DNA of 56,126 bases from JACCZX01 sp038216465 (GCA_038216465.1 JBBQQC010000022.1:1-56126), one strand, 5' to 3'. Shown: positions 1 to 9,043, counted from the first letter of the stretch. Notes: generated by a model not told the origin, from the sequence alone. Numbers and translations are program-made.

Positions 1-426
1 CTCACGCGCAGGCACTTTGGCGAAGTCAAGGCTGCGTCCCAGCTCGGCCGCCACCTCGTCAAATTCTTCCGGCGAGATCTTCAGGTCACGATGCGCGTTC
101 TCAAGGCCCATATGAGTTTTGCTAGGCTTGGTTGGCGAGAATTTGATTGGTCCGCCCGTGGCTTCGCAGACCCACAGGGTTCGCATGAACTTGAGGCCCG
201 GTAACCTGCTCAGATTGTTCGTGTGCCATTCCCTGAGGGCCGGGTTCTTCGAAGTCTTGCCAACGATCGGGTTCTGCACCACCGCGTCGCTGAAATGGTC
301 AACGACCGCGGCGATGGCGAACACGCCGCCGAGCCTTTCATAAAGACTCTTCTCGGTTTTTGGAGCGGCTTGCAGCGGCAGTGACACGATGAATAGCGAA
401 AGTATTGCAATTGAGAACTTCTTCAT
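1..426 (-). CDS. Group 1 truncated hemoglobin with signal peptide (partial, cut by left edge)
   Basis: The reading frame runs off the left edge, so only the first 142 residues are visible. Residues 1-20 form a classical Sec signal peptide (MKKF start, hydrophobic core, cleavage after LQA). The rest matches group 1 (N-type) truncated hemoglobins: SLYERLGG at about 27-34, a central helix region, and AHRDLKI at 111-117, where H112 should be the proximal heme ligand. Such proteins bind O2 or NO through heme. A signal peptide implies periplasmic location, which is less usual than cytosolic globins. The B10 position, often Tyr, appears to be Ser (HFSDAV, 44-49). The start is supported by AGGAG at 433-437, 6 nt upstream. 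Family call is firm; ligand chemistry is inferred. Confidence 0.85.
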   Translation of the reverse strand, partial: MKKFSIAILSLFIVSLPLQAAPKTEKSLYERLGGVFAIAAVVDHFSDAVVQNPIVGKTSKNPALREWHTNNLSRLPGLKFMRTLWVCEATGGPIKFSPTKPSKTHMGLENAHRDLKISPEEFDEVAAELGRSLDFAKVPARE

Positions 427-688
427 GAAAAACTCCTTGATTGAATCATCGGCCGCACGTGCGAGACATGCGGGCCCAACGTTGAAGTTCACCTGCGGCT
501 GTAGGCCCGCGGCACTGAGTCAAATGGCTGCGAGCCGCAGTTAAGACAAATTCATTTCGTTACTTACATTGGATGCAGCACCGTTGGCTCGCGTTCCCGC
601 TTTCTTCGGTGACTGTAGAGTTGTTTTGACACATCGTGGTGAGTGCGGTATGCCACGATGATTTCTCAAGGCATCTGGAGGCCAAGCA

Positions 689-1036
689 ATGAGCATTACG
701 CGACACGACCAGAGCGCAATCCTCTCGCAAGCCGTCGTGCACGGCGACACCGTTTACCTGGCGGGCATCGTGGCGAAAGACATGAACAAGGACGTCAGAG
801 GCCAGACGAAGCAGATTCTCGACGAGATTGATCGTCTGCTCGCCCAGTGCGGCTCGAGCAAGTCCAAGGTCATTCAGTGCCACATCTGGGTGACTGACAT
901 TCGCAACCGCGCGCCGATGAACGAGGTGTGGACCGAATGGGTCGACAAGAAGAACCTCCCGGCGCGCGCGTGCGTCGAGGCAAAGCTTGCCGATCCGAAC
1001 GCTCTGGTCGAGATCATGGTGACCGCGGGCCGATAG
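689..1036 (+). CDS. RidA/YjgF/YER057c family protein
   Basis: This 115-residue protein is the normal length of a RidA subunit. Rid-family trimers hydrolyse reactive enamine/imine intermediates made by PLP enzymes, for example 2-aminoacrylate from serine. The C-terminal block PARACVEAKL, about residues 91-100, contains the arginine that in active RidA proteins binds the substrate carboxylate, so activity is plausible. The family also contains members of unknown role, so the exact substrate is not certain. GGAG at 677-680 precedes the ATG by 8 nt. It is followed after 50 nt by an epoxide hydrolase gene on the same strand, possibly co-transcribed. Confidence 0.9.
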   Translation: MSITRHDQSAILSQAVVHGDTVYLAGIVAKDMNKDVRGQTKQILDEIDRLLAQCGSSKSKVIQCHIWVTDIRNRAPMNEVWTEWVDKKNLPARACVEAKLADPNALVEIMVTAGR

Positions 1037-1086
1037 TGACAGCTGAAAGCGGCAGCAGCTTACGTGTGGGCTCCGAGGGAGGATTG

Positions 1087-2241
1087 ATGAGCACCGCCGC
1101 TACGCCGTTTGAGCTGTATGTCAGCGACGAAGTGCTGGCCGATCTCAGGGCGCGCCTTACGCGCGTGCGATGGCCCGACGAAGTGCCGAGTAATCGCTGG
1201 CAGTACGGCACCGAGCTGGCATACCTAAAGTCGCTGGTGGACTACTGGCGCGATCGCTATGAATGGCGCACACACGAAGCGGAGATCAACCGGTTCGCTC
1301 AATACAAAGTCCGGCTAGCGGGTATCGATGTGCATTTCATCCGTGCGGAGGGCAAGGGGCGCGCGCCGTTACCGCTGCTGATTTCACACGGCTGGCCAGG
1401 ATCGGTGTACGAGTTCCATAAGCTGATCCCCATGCTGACCGACCCCGCGCGCTTCGGCGGCGATCCGGCCGATGCTTTTACCGTCATCGCGCCGTCGCTG
1501 CCTGGCTATACGTTTTCTTTCAAACCGAATCAGCAACGGTTTTCTGTTGAGCAGATCGCCGATGTGTTCGCGGAACTGATGACCGACGTGATGGGTTACC
1601 CGCGATTTGCCGCGCAAGGCGGCGACTGGGGTGCTTTCATTACTTCTCGCCTGGGCTATGCCTACCCTGAACGGATCATCGGCATTCATCTAAATCTGCT
1701 CGCGCTGCGGCGAGACACGTCCGTGCCCGCCCGCCCCACCGAGGAGGAGCGACGCTATTTCGAGCAGCGCACCCACTGGATGAAAGAGGAAGCGGGCTAC
1801 ACCTGGATACAAGGCACGAAGCCGCAGACCTTGGCCTATGCGCTGACTGATTCGCCGGTCGGGCTGGCAGCATGGATCGTCGAAAAATTTCAAACCTGGA
1901 GCGACAACAACGGTGACCTGGACGGCTATATCGGCCGCGACGCGATGCTTACCAACATCATGCTGTACTGGATCAACGGTGCGATCGGCTCCTCGTTCTG
2001 GCCCTACTACGCGCGCATGCACGGGCCGTGGCCGATACCAGACGGAGCCCGTATCGAAGTGCCGACTGGCTATGCGGAGTTTCCGAAGGAGATATTGCGG
2101 CCGCCGCGCTCGCTTGCGCTGTCGATGTACACGGACATTCGTCGCTGGACAAAGATGCCAAAGGGCGGGCACTTCGCTGCGCTTGAGCAGCCGAAGTTGC
2201 TGGCAGACGAGATTCGTGAATTCTTTCGGCCGCTGCGCTGA
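1087..2241 (+). CDS. Epoxide hydrolase (microsomal EPHX1-like, alpha/beta hydrolase)
   Basis: The 384-residue protein has an N-terminal epoxide-hydrolase domain (EHN type, roughly residues 1-105: SDEVLADLRARL then RWPDE) followed by an alpha/beta-hydrolase fold. HGWPGS gives the oxyanion loop, D180 in GGDWG is the expected nucleophile, and H362 in GGHFAALE the general base. These enzymes open epoxides to vicinal diols through an alkyl-enzyme ester. An upstream in-frame start exists, but the ATG at 1087 has a strong GAGGGAGG ribosome site at 1075-1082 and gives the usual N-terminus. No signal peptide is seen, so it is probably cytosolic. The natural epoxide is unknown. Confidence 0.93.
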   Translation: MSTAATPFELYVSDEVLADLRARLTRVRWPDEVPSNRWQYGTELAYLKSLVDYWRDRYEWRTHEAEINRFAQYKVRLAGIDVHFIRAEGKGRAPLPLLISHGWPGSVYEFHKLIPMLTDPARFGGDPADAFTVIAPSLPGYTFSFKPNQQRFSVEQIADVFAELMTDVMGYPRFAAQGGDWGAFITSRLGYAYPERIIGIHLNLLALRRDTSVPARPTEEERRYFEQRTHWMKEEAGYTWIQGTKPQTLAYALTDSPVGLAAWIVEKFQTWSDNNGDLDGYIGRDAMLTNIMLYWINGAIGSSFWPYYARMHGPWPIPDGARIEVPTGYAEFPKEILRPPRSLALSMYTDIRRWTKMPKGGHFAALEQPKLLADEIREFFRPLR

Positions 2242-2276
2242 GCGGTCAGCGGTATCGGGCCAACGTTTAACGCGTC

Positions 2277-2486
2277 TTAACGGTGCTTCGCCTCTTTACG
2301 CGGTGGCGAAGTCATCAAGCCACCGCTCCAGAAATTGACGATCTGCTTGACACCTTTGGTCATCGCGTTTGTTGTTTGACGCTTTGCCGCCGCAGTGGCA
2401 CGGCCGCGCACGGAGCCCGCTACAGCGTTGGCGCCGCTTAACCACATGCTCAGAAAAGGGTTCTTCTTGGTCCAAGGATTTCTCAT
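2277..2486 (-). CDS. Small basic hypothetical protein, 69 aa
   Basis: I do not assign a function. The predicted protein begins MRNPWTKKNPFLSMWLSGAN, followed by an Ala/Arg-rich middle with RGRATAAAKRQ, and ends in basic residues. It is small, strongly basic and lacks a clear membrane segment. Gene status rests on a good ribosome site (GAGG at 2493-2496, 6 nt from the ATG) and a composition unlike a random shadow frame. It is convergent with the epoxide hydrolase gene and divergent from the monooxygenase gene. Overlapping frames on both strands make this only a moderate call. Confidence 0.5.
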   Translation of the reverse strand: MRNPWTKKNPFLSMWLSGANAVAGSVRGRATAAAKRQTTNAMTKGVKQIVNFWSGGLMTSPPRKEAKHR

Positions 2487-2622
2487 CTGCTGCCTCGCAT
2501 GAATTGCCCATCGTACGTGAAAGGGTCGATTCCTCAGTACCAGGCAGATCTGCACACCTATTTGTCTACACTTCTCAGGCGTGGGCGGCCGAAGGCCGAC
2601 TTCTCAGTGTGAACGGAGCGGT

Positions 2623-3663
2623 ATGTCTCTTTCCTTCTCGGCACTCGACCTCGTTCCTCTTCTACGCGGAGGTACAAGCGCCGCTGCGCTCCGCAATGCC
2701 GGGGAGCTTGCGCAAGCGGTCGATCGCTTCGGCTACACACGGCTCTGGTACGCCGAGCATCACAACATGCCAGGCATCGCAAGCACCACCCCCGAGATCT
2801 TGATCGCGCACGTCGGCGCGATGACTAGCCGGATTCGTCTCGGCGCGGGTGGAGTCATGCTTCCGAATCACTCGCCGCTTAAGGTCGCCGAGTCTTACAA
2901 GCTGCTCGAGGCGCTCCATCCGGGGCGCATCGACCTGGGAATCGGACGCGCGCCGGGCACCGATGGCCTGACGGCGCTTGCGCTACGCCGCTCGCGTGCA
3001 GCGCTGGTCGCGGATGACTTCCTCGAGCAACTGAGCGAGCTCATTGCGTGGGGCAGTGGTGAGTTTCCTTCCGATCATCCGTTCCGCGCTGTCCGTGCCA
3101 TTCCCGACGATAGACCGCTGCCACCGCTTTACATCCTCGGCTCGAGCGACTACGGCGCGAAGCTGGCCGCGCAAATGGGTGTCGCGTTCGCTTTCGCAGG
3201 ACACTTCAGTCCGGACCCGCCCGAGCCTGCGATGCGCGCCTATCGCGCGGAATTTTCCACGCGAGGCGTGCTCCAAAAGCCACACGCGATTCTCGCGCTG
3301 TCGGTCTATTGCGCTGACACCGAGGCAGCGGCTCAGCGCATGGCCTCCTCGGCGTTGCTGTCGTTTGTCCAACTCCGGACCGGACGTCCGGGGCGCATGC
3401 CGAGCCCGGACGAAGCGATGTCGTATGTCTTCTCGCCGGAGGAACAGGCGCTTGTTGCTTCATACAAGAAGCTGCAGATCGTTGGCACACTCGAACAGGT
3501 CCGCGTGCGCATCGAGGACCTTGCCGCGCGAACACAAGCCGACGAGGTGATGATCGCAACGCACGCGTGGGACCTTGCCGCGCGCGTCCGTTCTTACGAA
3601 CTCGTCGCCGAAGCTCTCGACTCGCCTGAGTTCAAGGTCGGCGCTGAACGAAACCAAATGTGA
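2623..3663 (+). CDS. LLM-class flavin-dependent oxidoreductase (luciferase-like monooxygenase)
   Basis: The 346-residue protein is a bacterial-luciferase-like TIM barrel. Family signatures are ALDLVPLLRGG near the start, TRLWYAEHHNMPG at about 40-52, and a central stretch running from RIRLGAGGVMLPNHSPLKVA to GRIDLGIGRAPGTDG. These match the single-component-like subgroup that uses reduced flavin from a separate reductase. The substrate cannot be told from sequence; members oxidise aldehydes, ketones or sulfur compounds. The ATG at 2623 is chosen because GGAG lies at 2615-2618 and the protein then starts like its relatives; a longer frame from 2581 adds an unrelated leader. It stands alone, with no reductase next to it. 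Confidence 0.92.
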   Translation: MSLSFSALDLVPLLRGGTSAAALRNAGELAQAVDRFGYTRLWYAEHHNMPGIASTTPEILIAHVGAMTSRIRLGAGGVMLPNHSPLKVAESYKLLEALHPGRIDLGIGRAPGTDGLTALALRRSRAALVADDFLEQLSELIAWGSGEFPSDHPFRAVRAIPDDRPLPPLYILGSSDYGAKLAAQMGVAFAFAGHFSPDPPEPAMRAYRAEFSTRGVLQKPHAILALSVYCADTEAAAQRMASSALLSFVQLRTGRPGRMPSPDEAMSYVFSPEEQALVASYKKLQIVGTLEQVRVRIEDLAARTQADEVMIATHAWDLAARVRSYELVAEALDSPEFKVGAERNQM

Positions 3664-3746
3664 TGAAGGACCGGCTAGACATCGCCGCAGCCACTCGTAC
3701 ATCCCCCGCGCGACGCGAATGTGAAGTCCATGACCACCGCGCGTCT

Positions 3747-5294
3747 CTAGGTTTGTGCTTCAGCCGTGTTCTGGAAGATCCGGAAGATGACGAACTCCGC
3801 GGGACGCAGCGGGGCGATGCCGATTTCGCAGATGAGACGGCCGTTCAGGATGTCGTCTTGCGTCATCGTGGTATGGTCGCAGACGACGAAGAAAGCCTCC
3901 TCTTCCTTGCGTCCGAGGAGCGCACCGAGACGCCACTGCGAGCGCAGGAACAGGCGGATGGTGTCGACGACGCGGGCCCAGAGGCGATCGTCGTTCGGCT
4001 CGAACACCACCCATTGAGTGCCCTCGTAGATCGACCGCTCAAGGAAGATGAAGAGCCGTCGCACGTTCACGTACTTCCACAGCGAATCTGAGGTCAGGGT
4101 GCGCGCGCCCCACACGCGGATCCCGCGCTCAGAAAACTCGCGGATGACATTGACCCCCAGCGGATTGAGGACGTCCTGGGTCGCATCGTCAATGTCCGTG
4201 GTGAGGTCGAGCGCGCCACGGAGAATCTCATTGGCGGGCGCTTTGAAAACGCCGCGCTCCATGTCGCTGCGCGCGTAGACACCGACAACGTGGCCGCCGG
4301 GCGGCACCTCCGTGCGCGCACCAGTATTCGGATCGGAAACGACGATCCAAGGGTAGTAGAGCGCTGCGTACTTGGTGTCCTGGATCGCGCTGCGCGGCTC
4401 GAAGTTGGTCACGTCCAGCGCCTTGTCCGGATCGACCACAGCGAAGCGGAATTTCAGATTCTCGCAGTGGGTGATCACCGCCTTGTTCACCGCAACCGTG
4501 GCGCCGGGCGCGTACACGAGCGCAACCTCGCGATAAGGATCGAGCTCGAGTGCGGCCAAACCTTGCGGTGAAGTGCGTAGCGGCAACAGCACCTTCCCCT
4601 CGAAGTCCGCCACATCCAGCGATGCGGCGCCGTACGTGCCGTTGGTGGCCAGCTGCGCAAATTCCTTGGCCGGGGGCGCGGTGCCCTGGCCGGTGGCGAC
4701 CAGTTCTGCCAGGGCAGAGTTGTTGGAGATGCGCTTGTACCAGTAGCTTGCTGCCTGGTCGTCGATCTCCAAGTCGTCGAAGGTCTCAACGACATCGGGA
4801 AATGGCGGCTTCGTCGCGTCGTCAAACCAGTCGAGCGGATTGCCGTTCGGAGGCGTGGAGTAGTACGCGAGACGCAGCTTGAATCCGACGGGCACCATGG
4901 TGTTGTTCGGACCCGGCTTTAGTGTGGAACTGTCGTCGACCTTCGCGTAAACACGCTGGCCCCAGAGGCCGGGGCCGACGGCGCGCACGATGAAACTCGG
5001 TCCTAAGGCCGCCTCCGCCGTTATCTCCGCATCATCGGTAACGCGGCAGACGTACAGGCGCTTGCCGCCATTTTCGAAGAAGCCATTAACGGCATACGGC
5101 ATGAACTTCGTGTCACCGAACACGTTGCCGAACCAGCGAACATAGTCTGTGTAGCTGGTCACGAGGCGAGGCTTCGTCGGGCCGCGCTCGGTCTCGCCAA
5201 TGAAAGCCGCCGTACTCGTCGGCACGCCTTCGATTGGCTTTGGTCCCCGCTCGATCTCCTCGATGTAGACACCGGGATGCAGATATTCGGGCAC
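3747..5294 (-). CDS. Orphan phage-tail-like sheath protein (contractile injection type)
   Basis: The protein of about 515 residues matches contractile tail sheath subunits. It begins PEYLHPGVYIEEIERGP and contains STAAFIGETERGP and YAVNGFFENGGKRLYVCRV early on. The C-terminal polymerisation domain holds RGIRVWGARTL, YVNVRRLFIFLERSI and CEIGIAPLRPAEFVIFRI. Sheath proteins form the contracting outer tube of phage tails, R-pyocins and extracellular injection systems. No tube, baseplate, spike, AAA ATPase or terminator gene is in this window; the flanking genes are unrelated. The start is uncertain: GTG at 5294 gives the family-typical N-terminus, while a TTG at 5330 would add 12 residues. Neither has a good ribosome site. 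Confidence 0.9.
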   Translation of the reverse strand: MPEYLHPGVYIEEIERGPKPIEGVPTSTAAFIGETERGPTKPRLVTSYTDYVRWFGNVFGDTKFMPYAVNGFFENGGKRLYVCRVTDDAEITAEAALGPSFIVRAVGPGLWGQRVYAKVDDSSTLKPGPNNTMVPVGFKLRLAYYSTPPNGNPLDWFDDATKPPFPDVVETFDDLEIDDQAASYWYKRISNNSALAELVATGQGTAPPAKEFAQLATNGTYGAASLDVADFEGKVLLPLRTSPQGLAALELDPYREVALVYAPGATVAVNKAVITHCENLKFRFAVVDPDKALDVTNFEPRSAIQDTKYAALYYPWIVVSDPNTGARTEVPPGGHVVGVYARSDMERGVFKAPANEILRGALDLTTDIDDATQDVLNPLGVNVIREFSERGIRVWGARTLTSDSLWKYVNVRRLFIFLERSIYEGTQWVVFEPNDDRLWARVVDTIRLFLRSQWRLGALLGRKEEEAFFVVCDHTTMTQDDILNGRLICEIGIAPLRPAEFVIFRIFQNTAEAQT

Positions 5295-5387
5295 GGCGAG
5301 TCTCAGGCGCCACTCACGACTACAACTCAACGGTACTGCCGTACCAAATCTTGAAGCATAAGCAGCCGTGACCGATTCTCATCGGAG

Positions 5388-6038
5388 CTAGGTTTCCGCA
5401 TCGGCAAGTATTGCCTCGCCTTTCGTCAGCCACGACATGCCAAAAGCGACTACGGCGACAGACTCCAGCCACAAAACGGGGCTGAGCTTTTTTATCGCTA
5501 CATCACCTGGAAGCAGTGCAAGTAGCACGATCAAGCCGATACAACCCAGAATCGTATATCCGCACAGTGTGTAAACGACATTGCGTTGCAATTTACGGCG
5601 AGTCGGTGGTTTGGCGAGATCGGTTTTCCTGAAGAGTGCGAGCGAGAAATAGGCGAGTGTCAGGAAGAACAAGGCGGCGAAAACTAGATGCAAGATACCG
5701 ACCGTCCTGGCACTTGCCGATGGAGCTGCATCTATATGAGTCGGAAAGAAGGCGACACCGAGAGCAAATATGCACGCCAGGTCACCGGCTATGTCGTCTT
5801 TGCGCTCGTAACCTCGATACGACATCATGAACACCGCAATTGCGCACAGACTTCCCACAAAGATGTCCCGCATGCCGGTGTGGTAGTAGCTGCTTAACGA
5901 GCTCTGTATTCCCGGCCCGTCCACCAGTAGCTTGCCGAGCACGAGCACAAAAGGCAGCGCGAGTCCGATGATCCCGACCGCCTTTCGCAGGGTCAGGTAG
6001 GAAATGACTAAGTTTCCTGGTGGCTGCATCGTCGACAT
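5388..6038 (-). CDS. Multi-pass membrane protein (DUF998-like)
   Basis: The 216-residue protein has about six hydrophobic helices (near 15-35, 57-75, 84-100, 110-132, 151-175 and 182-202). A conserved-looking external loop, SSLSSYYHTGMRD, lies after helix 1, and a MSYRGYERKDD loop follows helix 2. The layout resembles DUF998-type integral membrane proteins, whose biochemical role is unknown. It is upstream of, and in the same direction as, the sheath gene with 93 nt between, so co-transcription is possible but nothing links their functions. No clear ribosome site precedes the chosen ATG. Confidence 0.7.
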   Translation of the reverse strand: MSTMQPPGNLVISYLTLRKAVGIIGLALPFVLVLGKLLVDGPGIQSSLSSYYHTGMRDIFVGSLCAIAVFMMSYRGYERKDDIAGDLACIFALGVAFFPTHIDAAPSASARTVGILHLVFAALFFLTLAYFSLALFRKTDLAKPPTRRKLQRNVVYTLCGYTILGCIGLIVLLALLPGDVAIKKLSPVLWLESVAVVAFGMSWLTKGEAILADAET

Positions 6039-6136
6039 TGAGTTGTCATTCTAGAAGGTGCCCTTGGTAGCCTTGTGCTTTCCCAGTTTGTGGCGTCGGG
6101 ACGTTCTGACTTCTGTGGAATTTCTAGGATGAGAAC

Positions 6137-6556
6137 ATGAAAAAGCCGGGCGCGAGCCAGCGTCAGTCGGCATCGGAGCTGATCTCGAAAAGAATCGTCG
6201 AACTCGGGGACTGGCGCGGGGCAACCCTCAGCAGGATGCGCAAGCTCATCAAGGCAGCTGACCCGGACGTCGTCGAGGAGTGGAAGTGGATGGGCACTCC
6301 GATTTGGTCGCACGACGGCATCATCTGCACCGGCGAGTCGTACAAGGACAAGGTGAAGCTGACCTTCGCCAAGGGCGCGTCTCTAAAGGATCCGGCCCGT
6401 CTCTTCAACTCGAGTCTTGACGGAAACGTTCGCCGCGCGATCGACATCCATGAAGGAGAAGAAGTTGACGAGTCCGCCTTCAAGGGCCTCGTTCGCCAGG
6501 CGGCTGCCCTCAACAGCGCCGGCAAGTCGAAACCTTCGAAGAAGGCGAAATCCTGA
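6137..6556 (+). CDS. DUF1801 (YdhG-like) domain protein
   Basis: The 139-residue protein carries the DUF1801 signature: RMRKLIKAADPDVVEEWKW followed by GTPIWSHDGIICTGESYKDK and KVKLTFAKGASL. The fold resembles a small alpha/beta steroidogenic-acute-regulatory-like domain. The family is common as a stand-alone cytosolic protein, and its function is not established. The tail is Lys/Ser-rich (KSKPSKKAKS). The gene stands alone, divergent from the membrane protein gene at 5388-6038. Confidence 0.88.
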   Translation: MKKPGASQRQSASELISKRIVELGDWRGATLSRMRKLIKAADPDVVEEWKWMGTPIWSHDGIICTGESYKDKVKLTFAKGASLKDPARLFNSSLDGNVRRAIDIHEGEEVDESAFKGLVRQAAALNSAGKSKPSKKAKS

Positions 6557-6728
6557 GGGATCGCCTGGGTTACCAGAAAGCGTCGTCTTCGCGTTCATGC
6601 ACGTACCGGAGACGGTGCTGAGCGATCCACCGCCGGTATCATCTAAAGATGGGGGAAGATTGCCATCGGGCGCTTCGGGAGTAATCGCTTCCAGGCCCGT
6701 ATCGGCAACATGACCGAGCGATCTGCCA

Positions 6729-7808
6729 CTAGCTCCTGAGCGCCTGTGCTACGCGGCGCACGAAGCCCGCCGAATGCACTCCGTCGAGCCAGCGTGCGAC
6801 GACCACCGCTTCGTTGTCCGGATCAATCCACACCATGTGGCCGCCCGCACCAAACATGAACCAGCTCGGGCGAGAGGCATCGGCGAACAGGCGCCCGTCG
6901 CGATTGAGCCATGCAAGCCAGCCGTAGAACGGTGCCACCGCGTGGGGTTCGTGCATGCGCTGCACCCACTCGCGCGGAACGATGTTTCGGCCCTGGTGCA
7001 CGCCGCCGTCGAGCAGCAGTTGGCCGATGCGCGCCTGGTCGCGCGCGCTGATCTTCACACCGCCGCCCCAGTGCGTGCCACCGGGGACCGACTGCATGCG
7101 CCGGCCGTCGATGTCGACCCACGCATCGTCGTAGCCTTCCCACCGGAAGTCGCGGCCGCCGCCGATCGACTGCAATACGCTTTCCAGAAACACCTCAGGT
7201 AGCGGCCGCTTGAAGAGGTGAAGCATTGCCAACGACAACTGGTTGATGCGCACGTCGTTGTATTCCCAATAGCTGCCCGGCGCGCGCAGCTGACGCAGCT
7301 CTCCTTTCCTGCCCGCGGGTGGCTTGGGGTCGTGCGACACGTGCCGGTAGTGCTCCACCTGGTCGGGCATGCCGAAACATTCGCCCTGCCATTCGCTGGT
7401 CTGGGTGAGGAGGTGCTCCCACGTGATCGCGCGGTTGTGCGCTGAATCGAAACCGATGCCTGGCAGCCGATCGCTCAGGCGCTCGCCGGGTTCAAGCAGT
7501 CCGCGCGAATGTGCAAGGCCCGCGAGCAGCGCGAGGTAAGTCTTCGCGACGCTGAAAGTCTGGTCCGCGCGATCGGGTTCGCCCCAGGCGGCGACTTCCT
7601 TACCGTGCACACGGATAACGCCGGAGACGCCGCCGCGCGGATGCACCGGCCCGCGCAGGCGGTTAAACGGCGGTGGGTCATCGTGGTGGACGCCCCAATG
7701 CGACAGGTCAGCGCTCGGATCGCGCGGCCACGGAATTTCGTGCGACTGCGCAAAGGTGATCGCTTCTGTGAACTGCTCCATCACACGCATGGTAGCCAGC
7801 GCAGCCAT
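6729..7808 (-). CDS. Serine hydrolase, class C beta-lactamase/esterase family
   Basis: The 359-residue protein has the penicillin-binding/beta-lactamase fold. S86-V-A-K89 in TFSVAKTY is the catalytic SxxK, Y183-N184-D185 in YWEYND sits where the YxN motif is expected, and GAGGH near residue 320 replaces the KTG box. This pattern fits esterases or amidases of the EstB/beta-lactamase-related group better than a true cephalosporinase. No signal peptide is visible, so it is probably cytosolic. The start is uncertain: internal Met codons at residues 7 and 10 are possible, and no start has a strong ribosome site. The substrate is unknown. Confidence 0.88.
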   Translation of the reverse strand: MAALATMRVMEQFTEAITFAQSHEIPWPRDPSADLSHWGVHHDDPPPFNRLRGPVHPRGGVSGVIRVHGKEVAAWGEPDRADQTFSVAKTYLALLAGLAHSRGLLEPGERLSDRLPGIGFDSAHNRAITWEHLLTQTSEWQGECFGMPDQVEHYRHVSHDPKPPAGRKGELRQLRAPGSYWEYNDVRINQLSLAMLHLFKRPLPEVFLESVLQSIGGGRDFRWEGYDDAWVDIDGRRMQSVPGGTHWGGGVKISARDQARIGQLLLDGGVHQGRNIVPREWVQRMHEPHAVAPFYGWLAWLNRDGRLFADASRPSWFMFGAGGHMVWIDPDNEAVVVARWLDGVHSAGFVRRVAQALRS

Positions 7809-7945
7809 AGAACGCGGACGTTAGTGCATGCAGCGAGCACGCCATCACGCTTGGGATTGCATCGACCAAATAGCGGAAGCCGGCTGGATGACTTCCCGTC
7901 AGCGCGTACATCTCACAAAATTGAGCCCGATTAGGAGTAAACCAA

Positions 7946-8080
7946 ATGGACTTTTTTGACTGGCTCACCGTGTTGTTCGCGTTCGGGGTGGCGCTGTACC
8001 TCATATTTGACATAGGCCCAAACAGAGACTGGCCCTCACTCACGCCACACCAGGGTGATGACGAACGTCGCCTCGGATAG
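7946..8080 (+). CDS. Putative 44-aa single-pass membrane microprotein
   Basis: This short gene was found by reading the gap. The frame encodes MDFFDWLTVLFAFGVALYLI, then FDIGPNRDWPSL and a charged tail (DDERRLG). Residues 6-21 are a hydrophobic helix. The evidence for translation is a near-ideal TAGGAG ribosome site at 7932-7937, 8 nt before the ATG, and a clean stop. No family is recognised. It lies alone between a serine hydrolase gene and a dead solute-binding gene. Chance occurrence cannot be excluded for so short a frame. Confidence 0.5.
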   Translation: MDFFDWLTVLFAFGVALYLIFDIGPNRDWPSLTPHQGDDERRLG

Positions 8081-8185
8081 CTCTCTAAGTCTGGCAATCG
8101 CTTAGCGCAGACAGCGCACAGCAATTCGGGCAGAAGGAAGATCGGGATCGGGTGCATGAACTGAAGCGGACATCCACCGCAAACT

Positions 8186-9041
8186 TCAATCGGGCGCGAC
8201 GCGTACGCCCTTGAAGCCAGCTTTCTCAATCGCCCGGAGTACAACCCCGCTTCGCTTCGCCTCATTCACGATCTCGGCAAGCTTGTTTTGTGCCGCGACC
8301 GATCGTTCTTTTGGAAGTGAGACGGCAAAGCGCCCAGTCGTGTAGGCGCCCGGAACAACCTTTGAACCGGGCAATGCCACTTGAATTGCTTCAAGGGTGA
8401 CAGGGTTGGCCGCCCACACCCCCTTCGCCGGTGCGCAATGCCTCGACCGCGTTGGGAACGCCTCCTTGCACTCGGACCACCAGCGCGGACTTCAACGCTC
8501 GACTCAGAATCTGATCCGAGCCGCCGCCACGTGAGACGCCGACCTTGACGCCAGCCCGATCAATCTGGCTTGCATCGGCGAATTCCTTTCCAGGTGCAGC
8601 GATATACATCGCGTCAGCCACCATGAAGTCAGGGCCGAGTGTGCTTTTCTCTTGAGACAGCGGACTTCTCACTCCGATCGCGATATCCCACTCGCCGGTT
8701 CCGAAGCTCTGCGCTTACGTCTCTTGATTGACGTAGACCACAGGCTCGAATGCGAGATCGAGCCTATCGGCGATGAATCTGCCGAGATCTACGACGACGC
8801 CACTCACGCTTCCATCCGGTGCGCGCGTTGCAATGATTGGACTTCCTGTTTGCATTGCGACTCGAAGACGTCCAGTAGAGGCAATTTCCTTGCTAACACT
8901 CGGCTGCGCCAGAGCGGCTAGTGGTAAAGCGTTTGCCAACAACAAAGTGGCCGAGAGCAGGACCGAACGGATCAAATATTTATGCGCCGTAACATTGCCT
9001 CGAAATCGTACGCGATCCGTACACGTTCGCGCTGCTCCCAC
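8186..9041 (-). pseudogene. Broken family-3 (amino-acid type) periplasmic solute-binding protein
   Basis: Three pieces add up to one bacterial extracellular solute-binding protein of the family-3 type. The first has a signal-peptide-like segment (LLLANALPLAALAQ), then GRLRVAMQTGSP and VVDLGRFIADRL. It stops at an in-frame TAA (8715-8717), after which the same frame continues as AQSFGTGEWDIAIGVRSPLS. A second lesion is a frameshift at a run of five C (8419-8423, plus strand), where one extra base moves VEALRTGEG into VWAANPVTLEAIQ; the protein then ends GFKGVRVAPD. With both a nonsense codon and a frameshift, the gene is very probably inactive. No ABC permease or ATPase is adjacent. The true start is unclear (GTG 9041 or TTG 8975). 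Confidence 0.85.
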
Positions 9042-9043
9042 TC

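Noticed and set aside
3660..4091. Plus-strand frame of 143 codons over the sheath gene
   Set aside because: It is antisense to the conserved C-terminal end of the sheath protein, has no ribosome site and a shadow-like composition.
6729..7808. Serine hydrolase as an antibiotic-resistance beta-lactamase
   Set aside because: It has no signal peptide and lacks a KTG box; an esterase-like role is more likely.
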